Shown here piece by piece: positions 47,283 to 56,392 of a DNA stretch of 64,000 nucleotides. The DNA comes from Maribacter sp. MMG018 (GTDB taxonomy: Bacteria; Bacteroidota; Bacteroidia; Flavobacteriales; Flavobacteriaceae), in the NCBI RefSeq assembly GCF_018100785.1, contig NZ_JAGJEC010000002.1, forward strand, positions 1,265,758-1,329,757, written 5' to 3'. Position numbers and translations under genes: made by a program. The notes under the pieces are model-generated. The model was not told where the DNA came from and did no database searches. It saw nothing but the letters and a program-made list of their open reading frames with translations. Within the stretch, counting starts at the first letter, position 1. Every line of letters starts with the position of its first letter.

Positions 47283-48113
47283 ATGGCAATTATCACCCTT
47301 ACTACCGATTTTGGATTAAAGGACCACTTTGTGGGTGTATTAAAAGGCTCTATCTATAGTCAACTTCCAGATGTTCAAATTGTTGACATTTCACATGATA
47401 TAGCACCTTTCAACATTCATGAATGTGCCTACATTTTAAAGAATTCCTATAACAGCTTTCCAAAGGGCACGATCCATATCGTAGGGGTAGACTCAGAAGC
47501 TACACAAGAAAACAAACATGTAGTTGCTTTGGTCAACGGTCATTATTTTATTAGTGCCAATACAGGGGTGATCGGTCTAATTACCTCTGAAATTAAACCT
47601 GAAAAGGTTGTTGAAATCAATATTCCAGACCCTATACACGGGTCGTTCCCCGTATTGAGTGTTTTTATACAAGTTGCCTGCCATATTGCCCGTGGCGGTA
47701 CTTTAGAGGTAGTAGGAAAACCATTTTCAGAACTAAAAAACCTTAGGGAATTCTCGCCCCGAATTGTTGAAGACGGCAAAAAAATCGTGGGCAGTGTTAT
47801 CTATATAGACAATTATGGCAATGTTGTTACCAGCATTCAAAAAAAGCTGTTCGAAACCCATAGAAAGGGTCGAGAATTTGAATTATTGGTCAGAAATCAT
47901 AAGATCAAGCAAATACATACTGCCTATAGCGATATCATAGATTACTCTGTTGATAAAAACAGAAGAAAGGGTGATGGCGACCTACTTGCATTGTTCAACT
48001 CTTCCGAGTATATAGAATTGGCCATCTATAAAAGTAATTTGGCCACCGTAGGTGGTGCATCCACTCTTTTGGGGCTCGATTACAGAGATACCATTATCAT
48101 TGATTTTTATTGA
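47283..48113 (+). CDS. SAM hydroxide adenosyltransferase (DUF62)
   Basis: A 276-residue protein of the SAM hydrolase/fluorinase-like family. Features are TLTTDFGLKDHFVGVLKG at the start and SANTGVIGLI, with the C-terminal beta domain. It should hydrolyse S-adenosylmethionine to adenosine and methionine. The halogenase-specific 23-residue insertion is not evident, so hydrolysis is more likely than halogenation. Single gene. Confidence 0.9.
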   Translation: MAIITLTTDFGLKDHFVGVLKGSIYSQLPDVQIVDISHDIAPFNIHECAYILKNSYNSFPKGTIHIVGVDSEATQENKHVVALVNGHYFISANTGVIGLITSEIKPEKVVEINIPDPIHGSFPVLSVFIQVACHIARGGTLEVVGKPFSELKNLREFSPRIVEDGKKIVGSVIYIDNYGNVVTSIQKKLFETHRKGREFELLVRNHKIKQIHTAYSDIIDYSVDKNRRKGDGDLLALFNSSEYIELAIYKSNLATVGGASTLLGLDYRDTIIIDFY

Positions 48114-48419
48114 CGATGTTGGTTCAAAAACAGTATTAGATAGAGCACCTACCCCAATCAATAAGCGTTAAACTTTCAATTTTCGTTATTGTTATGATAG
48201 TTAATAACTCTTGCCACTAGGGCACCTTCTTACTTTTTAACCTTGATATTATGGCGCTTTTACCCATAAATTCAAGACCTTTGACTGTTAATAAGTTTGT
48301 TTCCTATAAATAACCATTTCAAATATCTTTGTTTGACGGTTTAAGGTACATTTAGAACAGTACCTTTAAAAGAAATAAGAAACGGCTTATCCCATTTATA
48401 ATAAACCAAAGAACAACTA
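48114..48419. other. Intergenic region upstream of dnaN
   Basis: 306 bases with no gene. It contains a possible -7 element TATCTTTG at 48324-48331 facing dnaN, with TTTG about 24 nt earlier, longer than the optimum. No clear terminator for the SAM hydrolase gene or DnaA-box cluster was recognised. Confidence 0.4.
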
Positions 48420-49538
48420 ATGAAATTTATTGTCTCGAGCACGTATTTATTAAAGCAACTTCAAATATTAGGGGGAGTTATAAACAATAGTAACACCTTA
48501 CCTATTTTAGACAATTTTCTTTTTGACCTTAATAAGGATAAACTAACAGTATCCGCTTCGGATCTAGAGACAACGATGAGTTCTGTTCTCAAGGTGGACT
48601 CCGATAACGAAGGCACCATTGCGGTACCTGCCAGGTTACTGCTAGACACCTTAAAAACTTTTCCGGAACAGCCACTTACCTTTATTGTAGCTGACAATAA
48701 TACCGTTGAGATAAGCTCTAATCACGGTAAGTACGCATTGGCCTATGCCGATGGGGCCGAATTTCCGAAGGCGGTGGAACTTTCAAGTCCAAGTTCTACC
48801 ACTATACTTGGCGATATACTTGCCACAGCGATCAACAAAACCATTTTCGCGGCGGGCAACGACGACCTAAGACCGGTAATGAGCGGAGTGTTCTTTCAGT
48901 TTTCTCCCGAGAATCTAACATTTGTAGCCACAGACGCCCATAAATTGGTTAAATACCAAAGAGAAGATGTAACCGCCTCTGAGGTTGCCGAATTTATTAT
49001 GCCAAAGAAGCCATTAACATTGCTTAAAGGAATTTTGGCCGGTAGCGAATCAGATGTTCTTATCGAATACAATGAGAGCAATGCAAAATTCACTTTTGAC
49101 GATACCGAACTGATCTGTAGATTAATAGACGGCAAGTATCCGAATTACGAAGCGGTAATCCCAAAAGAGAACCCCAATAAATTGACCATTGCCAGAAATC
49201 AATTTTTAAGTTCTGTAAAAAGGGTTTCCATATTTTCGAACAAGACCACACACCAGATTCGTTTAAAGATCGCGGGTGCGGAGCTCAATATTTCTGCAGA
49301 AGATATAGATTACTCCAACAAAGCGGAGGAACGTCTTACCTGTTCATATCAAGGGGACGATATGCAAATAGGTTTTAACTCAAGGTTTTTGACAGAAATG
49401 CTCAACAATCTAGGTTCTGACGAAGTTTCCCTAGAAATGAGTTTACCCAATAGAGCTGGTATACTTACCCCTATAGATGGTTTGGACGAGGGTGAAAACG
49501 TAACAATGTTGGTAATGCCGGTTATGCTGAACAACTAA
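48420..49538 (+). CDS. dnaN: DNA polymerase III beta sliding clamp
   Basis: A 372-residue clamp made of three similar domains. It begins MKFIVSSTYLLKQLQILGGV and ends in a short hydrophobic VTMLVMPVMLNN tail, as in Bacteroidota DnaN. Two rings encircle DNA and tether polymerases. It is not adjacent to dnaA or recF here, the usual Bacteroidota situation. Confidence 0.95.
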   Translation: MKFIVSSTYLLKQLQILGGVINNSNTLPILDNFLFDLNKDKLTVSASDLETTMSSVLKVDSDNEGTIAVPARLLLDTLKTFPEQPLTFIVADNNTVEISSNHGKYALAYADGAEFPKAVELSSPSSTTILGDILATAINKTIFAAGNDDLRPVMSGVFFQFSPENLTFVATDAHKLVKYQREDVTASEVAEFIMPKKPLTLLKGILAGSESDVLIEYNESNAKFTFDDTELICRLIDGKYPNYEAVIPKENPNKLTIARNQFLSSVKRVSIFSNKTTHQIRLKIAGAELNISAEDIDYSNKAEERLTCSYQGDDMQIGFNSRFLTEMLNNLGSDEVSLEMSLPNRAGILTPIDGLDEGENVTMLVMPVMLNN

Positions 49539-49552
49539 AATTAAATCACGAC

Positions 49553-49596
49553 ATAAAAAAGAGTCCGTTTAACATAGTTTAAACGGACTCTTTTTG
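49553..49596. terminator. Bidirectional terminator
   Basis: GAGTCCGTTTAA / TTTAAACGGACTC hairpin (49561-49590) with A-run and T-run on its flanks, between the convergent dnaN and argE genes. Confidence 0.88.
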
Positions 49597-49670
49597 GTTT
49601 TATACTTTTGGCTTTTGTTCTATGTTCAAAAATAATGGCTTTACAACATAGTATGTTTGATCGCGGTTAT

Positions 49671-50837
49671 TCAGGAAAAATCTTCAGCAGCCAATTCCCC
49701 TATTAATTTTTCCATCATTTCTACCCCTTTTTCCAACTGCTCTATAGTTATAAATTCATCTGCCCTATGCGCTTGTTCAATAGAACCCGGGCCACAGATA
49801 GCGGCATTAAAACCTTCATTGGCAAACTGGCCGGCTTCTGCGGCGTAAGAAACGGTATCTAATTTAGCATTGCCCGATATCTTTTTGATCAAACCAACAA
49901 TATCATCATCGGCCTTGGTATCTAAATGGGGTACCGGTGGGTGATGCTCAACATTTTTTATCTCAAAACCTGGAAATATTTTCCGGTTCTTCTCTTCACG
50001 TTCTCTGCAAAATGCTTCAAACTCGGCCACAATACTGCTAATATCATCCTTTGGAATGGTACGTAAATCCCAATAAAAACTTGCTTTGTCCGCAATAACA
50101 TTGGCGGCTATGCCCCCTTTTACCAAACCAATATGAATACTCGAATGTGGTGGATGAAAACGGTCGTCCAATTGTTTGTCCGCTATTAACCGGTCCATCT
50201 TTTGTTCCAACCAAAGAATCAGATGCATAGCTTCGTGAATGGCACTGATTTCTTGTTTAATGCGACTGCTATGCCCTGCAGAGCCATTTACATACGTTTC
50301 TAGAATATAAATACCTTTTTGCCCGACAATAGGTTCCATTAAAGAAGGCTCCCCAATAATGGCATATTTGGGAGTTTCGGTATAATAGGTATTTATATCG
50401 CGTGCCAATTCTGGAGCCGCCAAACACCCCACTTCTTCATCATAGGAAAAAGCAAAATAAATCGGTTTCTTTAAATCGGCCTTGATCATTTGTGGTAAAG
50501 CAGCCAAACAGCAAGCTAAAAAGCCCTTCATATCGCAAGAACCTCTTCCGTATAATTTTCCATCACCTTTATCCGTAAGTACAAAAGGGTCCGTAGACCA
50601 TTCTTGCCCTTCTACCGGAACCACATCCGTATGTCCGGACAAAATAACACCACCATCGACAGCAGGTCCTATTCTACAGTGCAACGATGCCTTAGTACCT
50701 TCTTCATTGGGCACCAATTTTGTTTCGACGCCATGCGACTCAATATATTCTTTGATCCAATGAATGATACTTAAATTACTCTCACCCCCTAATACAGGAA
50801 ACGCAACTAGTTTTTCTAGAATACTCTCAACGGTCAT
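49671..50837 (-). CDS. argE: Acetylornithine deacetylase-like M20 peptidase
   Basis: A 388-residue M20 enzyme. Metal ligands and catalytic residues are in LSGHTDVVPVEG, GRGSCDMKGF and the Glu pair in FSYDEEVGC; the C-terminal ligand His is in GPGSIEQAHRADEF. This fits ArgE or a related M20 enzyme. The 3' end of the transporter gene lies 2 nt upstream, so the two are cotranscribed. This suggests the transporter may bring in the substrate. Confidence 0.87.
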   Translation of the reverse strand: MTVESILEKLVAFPVLGGESNLSIIHWIKEYIESHGVETKLVPNEEGTKASLHCRIGPAVDGGVILSGHTDVVPVEGQEWSTDPFVLTDKGDGKLYGRGSCDMKGFLACCLAALPQMIKADLKKPIYFAFSYDEEVGCLAAPELARDINTYYTETPKYAIIGEPSLMEPIVGQKGIYILETYVNGSAGHSSRIKQEISAIHEAMHLILWLEQKMDRLIADKQLDDRFHPPHSSIHIGLVKGGIAANVIADKASFYWDLRTIPKDDISSIVAEFEAFCREREEKNRKIFPGFEIKNVEHHPPVPHLDTKADDDIVGLIKKISGNAKLDTVSYAAEAGQFANEGFNAAICGPGSIEQAHRADEFITIEQLEKGVEMMEKLIGELAAEDFS

Positions 50838-50839
50838 AT

Positions 50840-52243
50840 TTAACTATAATTTGTTGCTACTGCGACAATCAATACTAAAAAAGAAATTAGCAGCAGACAT
50901 ATTAGTACTGGAAATATAAAACGGATCCATCTATCGATGGGCACGCGACACATACTTAACATTGCGATCAAACCACCTAAAGTCGGGTTGACCAAGTTTG
51001 ACAGCCCATCCCCTATCTGAAAAGCCAATATGGTTATTTGTCGCGATAAACCCAACGACTCTCCCAATGGCAGCATTACGGGCAACGTAGCCAATGCCTG
51101 CCCACTTCCCGATGGTATAAAAAAGTTGATTACCGACTGAGAAACCGCCATGCCAATGGCACTAACATACAATGGCAGCCCTTCTAAAACCAATGATAAC
51201 TGATAAGAAATAGTATCACCTATATTTCCCATTTCCATTAGCACTTTTATAGAAGTCGCAAAACCTACCATAAAAGCACCCGGTGCGGCCAAACTTACCG
51301 ATTTAAGAACCGTTTCGCTCAAGGTCGTAGCACTCATTCGAGACACTATACCGCATAACAATGCTATTATCAAGAATACCGCCGACAGTTCGTTAATAAA
51401 CCAGTGCCAATTAAAAACCCCGTATAAAATGAATAAGAGCCCCACAATAAAAACAGAAATTACCATCTTGTTATTGGTGGTCAAATTGTATTCTTGAATA
51501 GGTTTTGACAATGCCAATTCTGACACATTAAGGCCTTTGGCAAGACTCTTACTCGGGTCTAACAGAATCTTTTTAAGGTACCTTACATTATAGTAGGCCA
51601 TAATACCCAGGGCAGAAAAGCAAAGTATGCTTCTTAACAATGCCCCAGAAAACATTGGCAATTCTGAAATTTTGTGCCCCGTACCCACAGTATACGGGTT
51701 GATCGGCGAAAGCCCAAAACCAATGGTCATTGCCCCGACCGAAATACCAGCTGCCAAAATTAAATCTCCCCCTAAAGCAAGACTTAACACCGCTGCAATT
51801 GGCACCATTGCAATATTATTCTCATACCCCACGGTAACACCTAGAATACCATAAATAAAAGTCATGATAACAACTATAAGGTACTTGTTTTTAAGTCCTA
51901 ATTTTTTCACGAGTGTACCCACAGTATTCTCAACGGCCTTAGACTTTTCCATTACCCCGAACATGATACCCCCGGCCAAAACAATAAAAATAATCTCTAC
52001 AGCTGCCTTAAAGCCCAATGGCATAGCCCTAAACATATCGAAAAAACCAACAGGTGTAGAAGGTATGGTCTTATATGAATTGGGCACTACGGCATTTCTA
52101 CCATCTACCATTACCCGCTCATATGCGCCCGCCGGCAAAATATAGGTCAATATGGTTACCAGAACGATGATACAGAACAACACTGTGATCGCATGTGGAA
52201 TTTGTTTAAAAAAAGATAGAAATTTAGAACTCGATTTAGTCAT
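50840..52243 (-). CDS. YfcC-family transporter (DcuC-like)
   Basis: A 467-residue polytopic membrane protein with about 12 helices, matching the YfcC/DcuC-like family (opening IPHAITVLFCIIVLVTILTY; GYENNIAMVPIAAV; FFIPSGSGQALATLPVMLP). Family members move dicarboxylates or amino-acid-like compounds across the inner membrane. The tight link to argE (2 nt) suggests an amino-acid derivative or peptide as substrate, which is inference. Confidence 0.85.
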   Translation of the reverse strand: MTKSSSKFLSFFKQIPHAITVLFCIIVLVTILTYILPAGAYERVMVDGRNAVVPNSYKTIPSTPVGFFDMFRAMPLGFKAAVEIIFIVLAGGIMFGVMEKSKAVENTVGTLVKKLGLKNKYLIVVIMTFIYGILGVTVGYENNIAMVPIAAVLSLALGGDLILAAGISVGAMTIGFGLSPINPYTVGTGHKISELPMFSGALLRSILCFSALGIMAYYNVRYLKKILLDPSKSLAKGLNVSELALSKPIQEYNLTTNNKMVISVFIVGLLFILYGVFNWHWFINELSAVFLIIALLCGIVSRMSATTLSETVLKSVSLAAPGAFMVGFATSIKVLMEMGNIGDTISYQLSLVLEGLPLYVSAIGMAVSQSVINFFIPSGSGQALATLPVMLPLGESLGLSRQITILAFQIGDGLSNLVNPTLGGLIAMLSMCRVPIDRWIRFIFPVLICLLLISFLVLIVAVATNYS

Positions 52244-52433
52244 GAATTTTATTAGGCCCAGTAATTTTTTGTAAAAAAATCACCAGAATTGCTAAAGCAC
52301 GGTCAAGTAGTAAACCCAACACTCAAATATAAATATATACGACCAAATACATTTTTTTATTTCTTCAAAACTTTACGCTATTTTTTAAGAAAAATGCAAT
52401 ACACAGATAAAAGGGCAATCAAAAAAAAGCAAA

Positions 52434-52460
52434 AGAGCCGCCAAATATGGCAGCTCTTCA
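52434..52460 (-). terminator. Probable terminator of the DUF4870 gene
   Basis: AGAGCCGCCA / TGGCAGCTCT hairpin with loop AATA and one mismatch, followed on the minus strand by TTTTGCTTTTTT. Confidence 0.65.
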
Positions 52461-52481
52461 TCTCAAATTTTATATGGTAAA

Positions 52482-52847
52482 TTATATAAATTTAATGGTA
52501 CCAAAGTAACTGGGCGACTCTCCGTTACTTGCCCTAAAAGCATTTACTGCAGGCATTACGATAGATAAAACACCTGCAAATATCAATAGTAAAATTCCTA
52601 ACCCAAACAATAGAATACCCGGTATGCCTATGATCAAATAGACGATTAAACTTAATTGAAAGTTTATTATAGATCTACCATGCTCGTTCATATCCATAAC
52701 AGAATCTTTGGTCGTTAACCAAATCACAAGTGGCACTACGAGCCCTCCAAATCCTGTTACAAAATCTAAATATTGAGACAAATGTGTAATGACCAAAAGA
52801 TTTCGGTCTTCACGTACTGCGGCTGTGTTTTTATTTACTAGTTCCAT
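52482..52847 (-). CDS. DUF4870 domain-containing membrane protein
   Basis: A 121-residue protein with three hydrophobic helices and the DUF4870 landmarks GFGGLVVPLVIWLT and HGRSIINFQLSL. The function is unknown; similar small proteins are annotated as Tic20-like. Single gene with a probable terminator. Confidence 0.87.
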   Translation of the reverse strand: MELVNKNTAAVREDRNLLVITHLSQYLDFVTGFGGLVVPLVIWLTTKDSVMDMNEHGRSIINFQLSLIVYLIIGIPGILLFGLGILLLIFAGVLSIVMPAVNAFRASNGESPSYFGTIKFI

Positions 52848-52917
52848 TTTTTGATTGATTTAATGATGTTACCTATAAGACGCACAAAAAAGGAAAATGT
52901 TACAGTATACAGAACAA

Positions 52918-52951
52918 AAAACCCTGTAAGACGCTATCTTACAGGGTTTTT
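52918..52951 (-). terminator. Terminator of the Lys/Glu-rich gene
   Basis: CCCTGTAAGA / TCTTACAGGG hairpin (52922-52946) with loop CGCTA and A/T runs on both sides. It can act in both directions. Confidence 0.85.
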
Positions 52952-52971
52952 ACCTATTAAAACATAAAAGC

Positions 52972-53412
52972 TTATAATTTTCGCTGTAACTTTACCAGCT
53001 TTTCTTTTTTCTTGGTAATACCTACTTTTAACTTACTTATCTTCTTTTCGGTTTTTTCAATATCATTTGGAGACAATTTACCTTTAATTTTATCTACCTC
53101 CATTTTGTCGCTGATCTTCGTCAACTTTTTTTCATCCTTATCAATACCCTTCTTCACCGAGCTAATCTTCTTGTTGAGTTTTTCGTACTTCTTATTCGCT
53201 TTTTCTATTTTTTTTTGGGCTTTCTTTTCCGCTTTTGCCTCTTTTTCGGCTGCTTCTACTTTCTTCTTTATTTCTTCAGCTTCTATCTTGGCCTGTTCGG
53301 CCTCTGAAATCATTTCTTTTTGAATCACGCTCTCTTCTTCTTGCTCTTGCGCGAACGAACAGGTCGTTACTCCAATAAGAAATACTAAAAACGGCAATAA
53401 ACGCATTTTCAT
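52972..53412 (-). CDS. Exported Lys/Glu-rich coiled-coil protein
   Basis: A 146-residue protein with a signal peptide (about 1-21) followed by a highly charged coiled coil rich in Lys, Glu and Ala over most of its length. No family is recognised. Located between the DUF4870 gene and mnmE, from which it diverges. The composition could inflate similarity to other coiled coils, so no function is assigned. Confidence 0.68.
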   Translation of the reverse strand: MKMRLLPFLVFLIGVTTCSFAQEQEEESVIQKEMISEAEQAKIEAEEIKKKVEAAEKEAKAEKKAQKKIEKANKKYEKLNKKISSVKKGIDKDEKKLTKISDKMEVDKIKGKLSPNDIEKTEKKISKLKVGITKKKEKLVKLQRKL

Positions 53413-53549
53413 AATAATAAATTTTATAGTTAATGGATCGCGAAGTTAGTTATTTTTGATATCCTGATCATAGATGGGTTTCTATTTTTTGAAGCCCTGT
53501 ACAAAAGAAACATCTACATGTTTTTGCCTATTTTTGCAAAAACTTTCAA

Positions 53550-54947
53550 ATGGTTCCTAACGACACTATTATTGCATTGGCAACACCTGCTGGCCCTGGG
53601 GCAATTGCAGTAATTAGGCTATCGGGTACAGATGCCATATCTATTAGCGATCTGTTGTTCAGATCTGTCAGGGGCAAGAATTTACAAAAACAAAAATCGC
53701 ATACCGTTCATTTAGGTCATATAGTCGAGGGAGAAAAGGTATTGGACGAGGTATTGGCCACCGTCTTTAAGGGCCCTAATTCATATACAGGAGAAAACGT
53801 AGTAGAAATCTCTTGCCATGGATCACCCTACATTCAGCAACAGATCATTCAATTGTTTCTAAGAAACGGCTGTCGTATGGCCGATGCCGGCGAATTTACA
53901 CTCAGGGCATTCTTAAATGGCAAAATGGATTTGAGCCAGGCCGAGGCCGTTGCCGATCTTATTGCCAGTGATAATGCCGCAAGCCACCAGATAGCAATGC
54001 AGCAAATGCGGGGTGGATTTAGCAACGAGATTAAAAAATTAAGGGAAGAGCTATTGAACTTTGCCTCTTTGATCGAGCTTGAACTTGATTTTTCGGAAGA
54101 AGATGTGGAGTTTGCCGACCGCACCCAGTTCAACCAATTACTGGAAAGAATACAGAAAGTACTAAAAGGACTCATTGATTCTTTTGCCGTAGGAAACGTG
54201 ATTAAAAACGGTATACCCGTGGCCATCGTAGGCGAACCCAATGTGGGAAAATCTACCTTGCTCAATGCATTTTTAAACGAAGAACGGGCCCTAGTATCCG
54301 ATATTGCGGGTACCACTCGCGATACCATAGAAGACGAAATCTCTATAGGGGGCATCGGATTTCGGTTTATAGATACTGCCGGCATACGCGAAACCGAAGA
54401 TGTTGTTGAAGGCATGGGCATTAAACGGACCTTTGAAAAGATAGAACAGGCCCAAGTGGTCTTGTTTCTTGTTGATGGGCCTAAAATTTTAAGCGATGCG
54501 ACCAAACTAAACAACATCGCTATCGACTTTGAGAAAATTAAGAACAAAAATCCTCAAAAGCCTCTACTATTATTGGTGAATAAGTCGGATACCCTTTCTG
54601 AAGAAGACAAAAACAAGCTTAACGCCCAATTGCAGACCGTTGACTATATTTCGGCCAAAACAGGCGAAGGTGTAGAGACCCTACAAAAAAAGTTATTGGA
54701 ATTTGTTAATACCGGAAGGCTGGGCAAAAATGAGACCATCATAACCAATACGAGGCATTATGATGCCCTTATTCAAGCCTTGGAGGCGATAGAAAAAGTA
54801 CAATTCGGCATTACCGAAGAGCTATCTAGCGACCTTATGGCGATCGATGTACGAGAAGCCCTTTACCACCTTGGTGAGATTACGGGGCAAGTAACCAACG
54901 ACGAGTTGCTGGGCAATATATTCGCAAATTTCTGCATCGGGAAGTAA
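53550..54947 (+). CDS. mnmE: tRNA uridine-5-carboxymethylaminomethyl modification GTPase
   Basis: A 465-residue protein that, with MnmG, modifies U34 of certain tRNAs. It has the N-terminal folate-binding domain (TIIALATPAGPGAIAVIRLSG), a helical domain with an inserted G domain carrying GEPNVGKS (G1), DTAGIRET (G3) and NKSD (G4), and the C-terminal FCIGK, whose Cys is catalytic. The gene is intact. Its 3' end abuts the accessory integron-like region. Confidence 0.96.
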   Translation: MVPNDTIIALATPAGPGAIAVIRLSGTDAISISDLLFRSVRGKNLQKQKSHTVHLGHIVEGEKVLDEVLATVFKGPNSYTGENVVEISCHGSPYIQQQIIQLFLRNGCRMADAGEFTLRAFLNGKMDLSQAEAVADLIASDNAASHQIAMQQMRGGFSNEIKKLREELLNFASLIELELDFSEEDVEFADRTQFNQLLERIQKVLKGLIDSFAVGNVIKNGIPVAIVGEPNVGKSTLLNAFLNEERALVSDIAGTTRDTIEDEISIGGIGFRFIDTAGIRETEDVVEGMGIKRTFEKIEQAQVVLFLVDGPKILSDATKLNNIAIDFEKIKNKNPQKPLLLLVNKSDTLSEEDKNKLNAQLQTVDYISAKTGEGVETLQKKLLEFVNTGRLGKNETIITNTRHYDALIQALEAIEKVQFGITEELSSDLMAIDVREALYHLGEITGQVTNDELLGNIFANFCIGK

Positions 54948-54954
54948 TAAGGTC

Positions 54955-55033
54955 AAACAACATCTTATTAAAGCCTAATAAAAAGATGCTTATAAGATTT
55001 TGGTTTCTTTTTATTGGATGAGAAGTGTTGTTT
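54955..55033 (+). repeat. Imperfect palindrome after mnmE, terminator or recombination site
   Basis: AAACAACA at 54955-54962 pairs with TGTTGTTT at 55026-55033, and AATAAAAAGA pairs with TCTTTTTATT inside. The outer ends AAACAAC and GTTGTTT mimic the complementary AAC/GTT ends of the attC sites further right. It could be the mnmE terminator, a lone attC-like site or part of an ancestral attI. Confidence 0.5.
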
Positions 55034-55039
55034 ATAGAC

Positions 55040-55249
55040 ATGCGGGCCTACGCTACATCACATCTTTTAAGGGCTGATCATGGCGACCGCTTTCTTGCCA
55101 CCCACTTGCTAAAAAAAGGTATCGGTTTAAAGTATACCCAAGAACTATTACACCGCTCAAAGTCCTAAAAAACAATGATCCAACCCCGTGTTGCACAAAA
55201 AGATGTATTACAGGTATAAAGTACGTTGAACATTGCCGTAAAAAAATAA
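55040..55249 (+). pseudogene. Tyrosine recombinase C-terminal remnant, probably integron integrase
   Basis: In one frame, with internal stops, the remnant reads ATHLLKKGIGLKYTQELL, then KTMI, then VAQKDVLQV-stop-STLN. This lines up with the tyrosine-recombinase C-terminus FATHLLxxGxxxxxxQELLGH..KTTMIYTHVAxKDVLxxxSPLD; the TMI...V...SPLD part favours IntI-like enzymes. The GH of the catalytic box and the YTH nucleophile region are lost (QPR replaces YTH) and stops interrupt the frame, so it cannot be active. Nothing of the N-terminal two thirds remains: mnmE ends 92 nt upstream. It runs in the same direction as the cassettes and ends 84 nt before the first cassette boundary. Confidence 0.72.
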
Positions 55250-55341
55250 CGACACCCGCTAAGCGAGAACAAAATGTCTCGATAGCCCGGCCCAAAAAAG
55301 GATAAAAGTGTAAATTAGGGGTGATATAACAAGTTAGGCGC
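55250..55341 (+). other. Putative attI side of the first cassette junction
   Basis: The sequence between the integrase remnant and the first cassette boundary, GTTAGGCGC at 55333-55341. An integration site is expected here if the array grew next to the integrase. No defined attI motif can be recognised, so the call rests on position. Confidence 0.45.
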
Positions 55342-55393
55342 AATGTAACAAAACCTCCTTTCCTTCGTCTTCTATTAAACTAATCAAATAAAG

Positions 55394-56248
55394 ATGTTGG
55401 AAAAATCCTCCGAACGTAAAAAAACTTGGAAAACTATTCTAATTTTCCTAGCAATTGTAACAATTATTAGTACACCTTTTCATTATGCGATTGTTAATTT
55501 ATATCCTTCACGAATATACGTTGGCGCACTTATGTGGTGTCCAGCATTAGCTGCAATTATCACAATGAAATTAAAAGGAAGATCAATTTCTTCCTTAAAT
55601 TGGAATTGGTCAAACTGGAAATATATTCGCTTGTCTTATTTTATTCCTTCATTATATGCTTTAATTACTTATTTACTTATCTGGATTTTGGGATTTGGAG
55701 GTTTAGCTAATAAAGAAGCAATTACAGATTGGGCAAAAGAACTTGGATTGGTTGGAATAGGAACATTAAACCCAACGTCAATAATAATCATAGCTGTTAT
55801 CTTGTTAGGAACTGTTGGAGTAATAAGGGCAGCAGCAACGGTTTTAGGAGAGGAAATAGGGTGGCGAGGATTTTTAATCTATGAATTAAGAAAGGTTCTT
55901 TCTTTTACCGGTGTTTCACTTTTTGCCGGATTTATTTGGGCATTCTGGCATTGGCCAATATTGCTGTATTACAGCAAAAATGTTACTTTGGAATTTATAA
56001 CTTTTTTCGTTTTTGTAATTTCTATGTCATTTATTATGACTTACTATACTTTTAAATCTAAAAGTTTATGGCCAGCAGTAATATTTCATTCAGTAAGCAA
56101 TGTTTTTATTCAGAAAATATTCCCTCCTTTAACATCAAAAATTGAAGGAACAGAACATTGGCTTGGTGAAAATGGAATAATGTTTGCGATTGTGACTTGT
56201 GTTTTTGGAATATACTTTTGGAGAAAAGCAATAAAAGAAAAGTTGTAA
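55394..56248 (+). CDS. Cassette 1: CPBP family intramembrane metalloprotease
   Basis: A 284-residue polytopic membrane protein with about eight helices. The CPBP motifs are EEIGWRGFL (Glu153-Glu154 and Arg), FIWAFWHWP (FxxxH) and FHSVSNVF (HxxxN), so it should be an active Rce1-like protease; some family members process peptides or confer bacteriocin immunity. The start is 61 nt after the cassette boundary and the stop 13 nt before the attC site. It is unrelated in detail to the CPBP gene at 24397 and is AT-richer. Confidence 0.86.
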   Translation: MLEKSSERKKTWKTILIFLAIVTIISTPFHYAIVNLYPSRIYVGALMWCPALAAIITMKLKGRSISSLNWNWSNWKYIRLSYFIPSLYALITYLLIWILGFGGLANKEAITDWAKELGLVGIGTLNPTSIIIIAVILLGTVGVIRAAATVLGEEIGWRGFLIYELRKVLSFTGVSLFAGFIWAFWHWPILLYYSKNVTLEFITFFVFVISMSFIMTYYTFKSKSLWPAVIFHSVSNVFIQKIFPPLTSKIEGTEHWLGENGIMFAIVTCVFGIYFWRKAIKEKL

Positions 56249-56260
56249 AAAAAACACAGC

Positions 56261-56392
56261 GCCTAACAACGTGTATAATTCATTGCTGGTTATAGCCTAC
56301 TTACGAAAGTCCTCGCGGACTTTCTATATGTGTTTTATTTGCTAATTTTAGTGCTTAAACACGCAACGATCTCATACACAAATCCGTTAGCC
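56261..56392 (+). repeat. attC-like site 1
   Basis: 132 nt from GCCTAAC to GTTAGCC. The left GCGCCTAAC (56259-56267) is the reverse complement of GTTAGGCGC at 55333. Outer arms GTGTAT / ATACAC and a central perfect hairpin GAAAGTCCTCGCGGACTTTC give a long folded structure. Confidence 0.9.

Noticed and set aside
53849..54547. 232-residue minus-strand open frame
   Set aside because: Antisense shadow of mnmE, Ser-rich as is common for such shadows.
55053..55343. 96-residue minus-strand open frame over the integrase remnant
   Set aside because: It is the shadow of the decayed recombinase on the other strand and resembles no protein.
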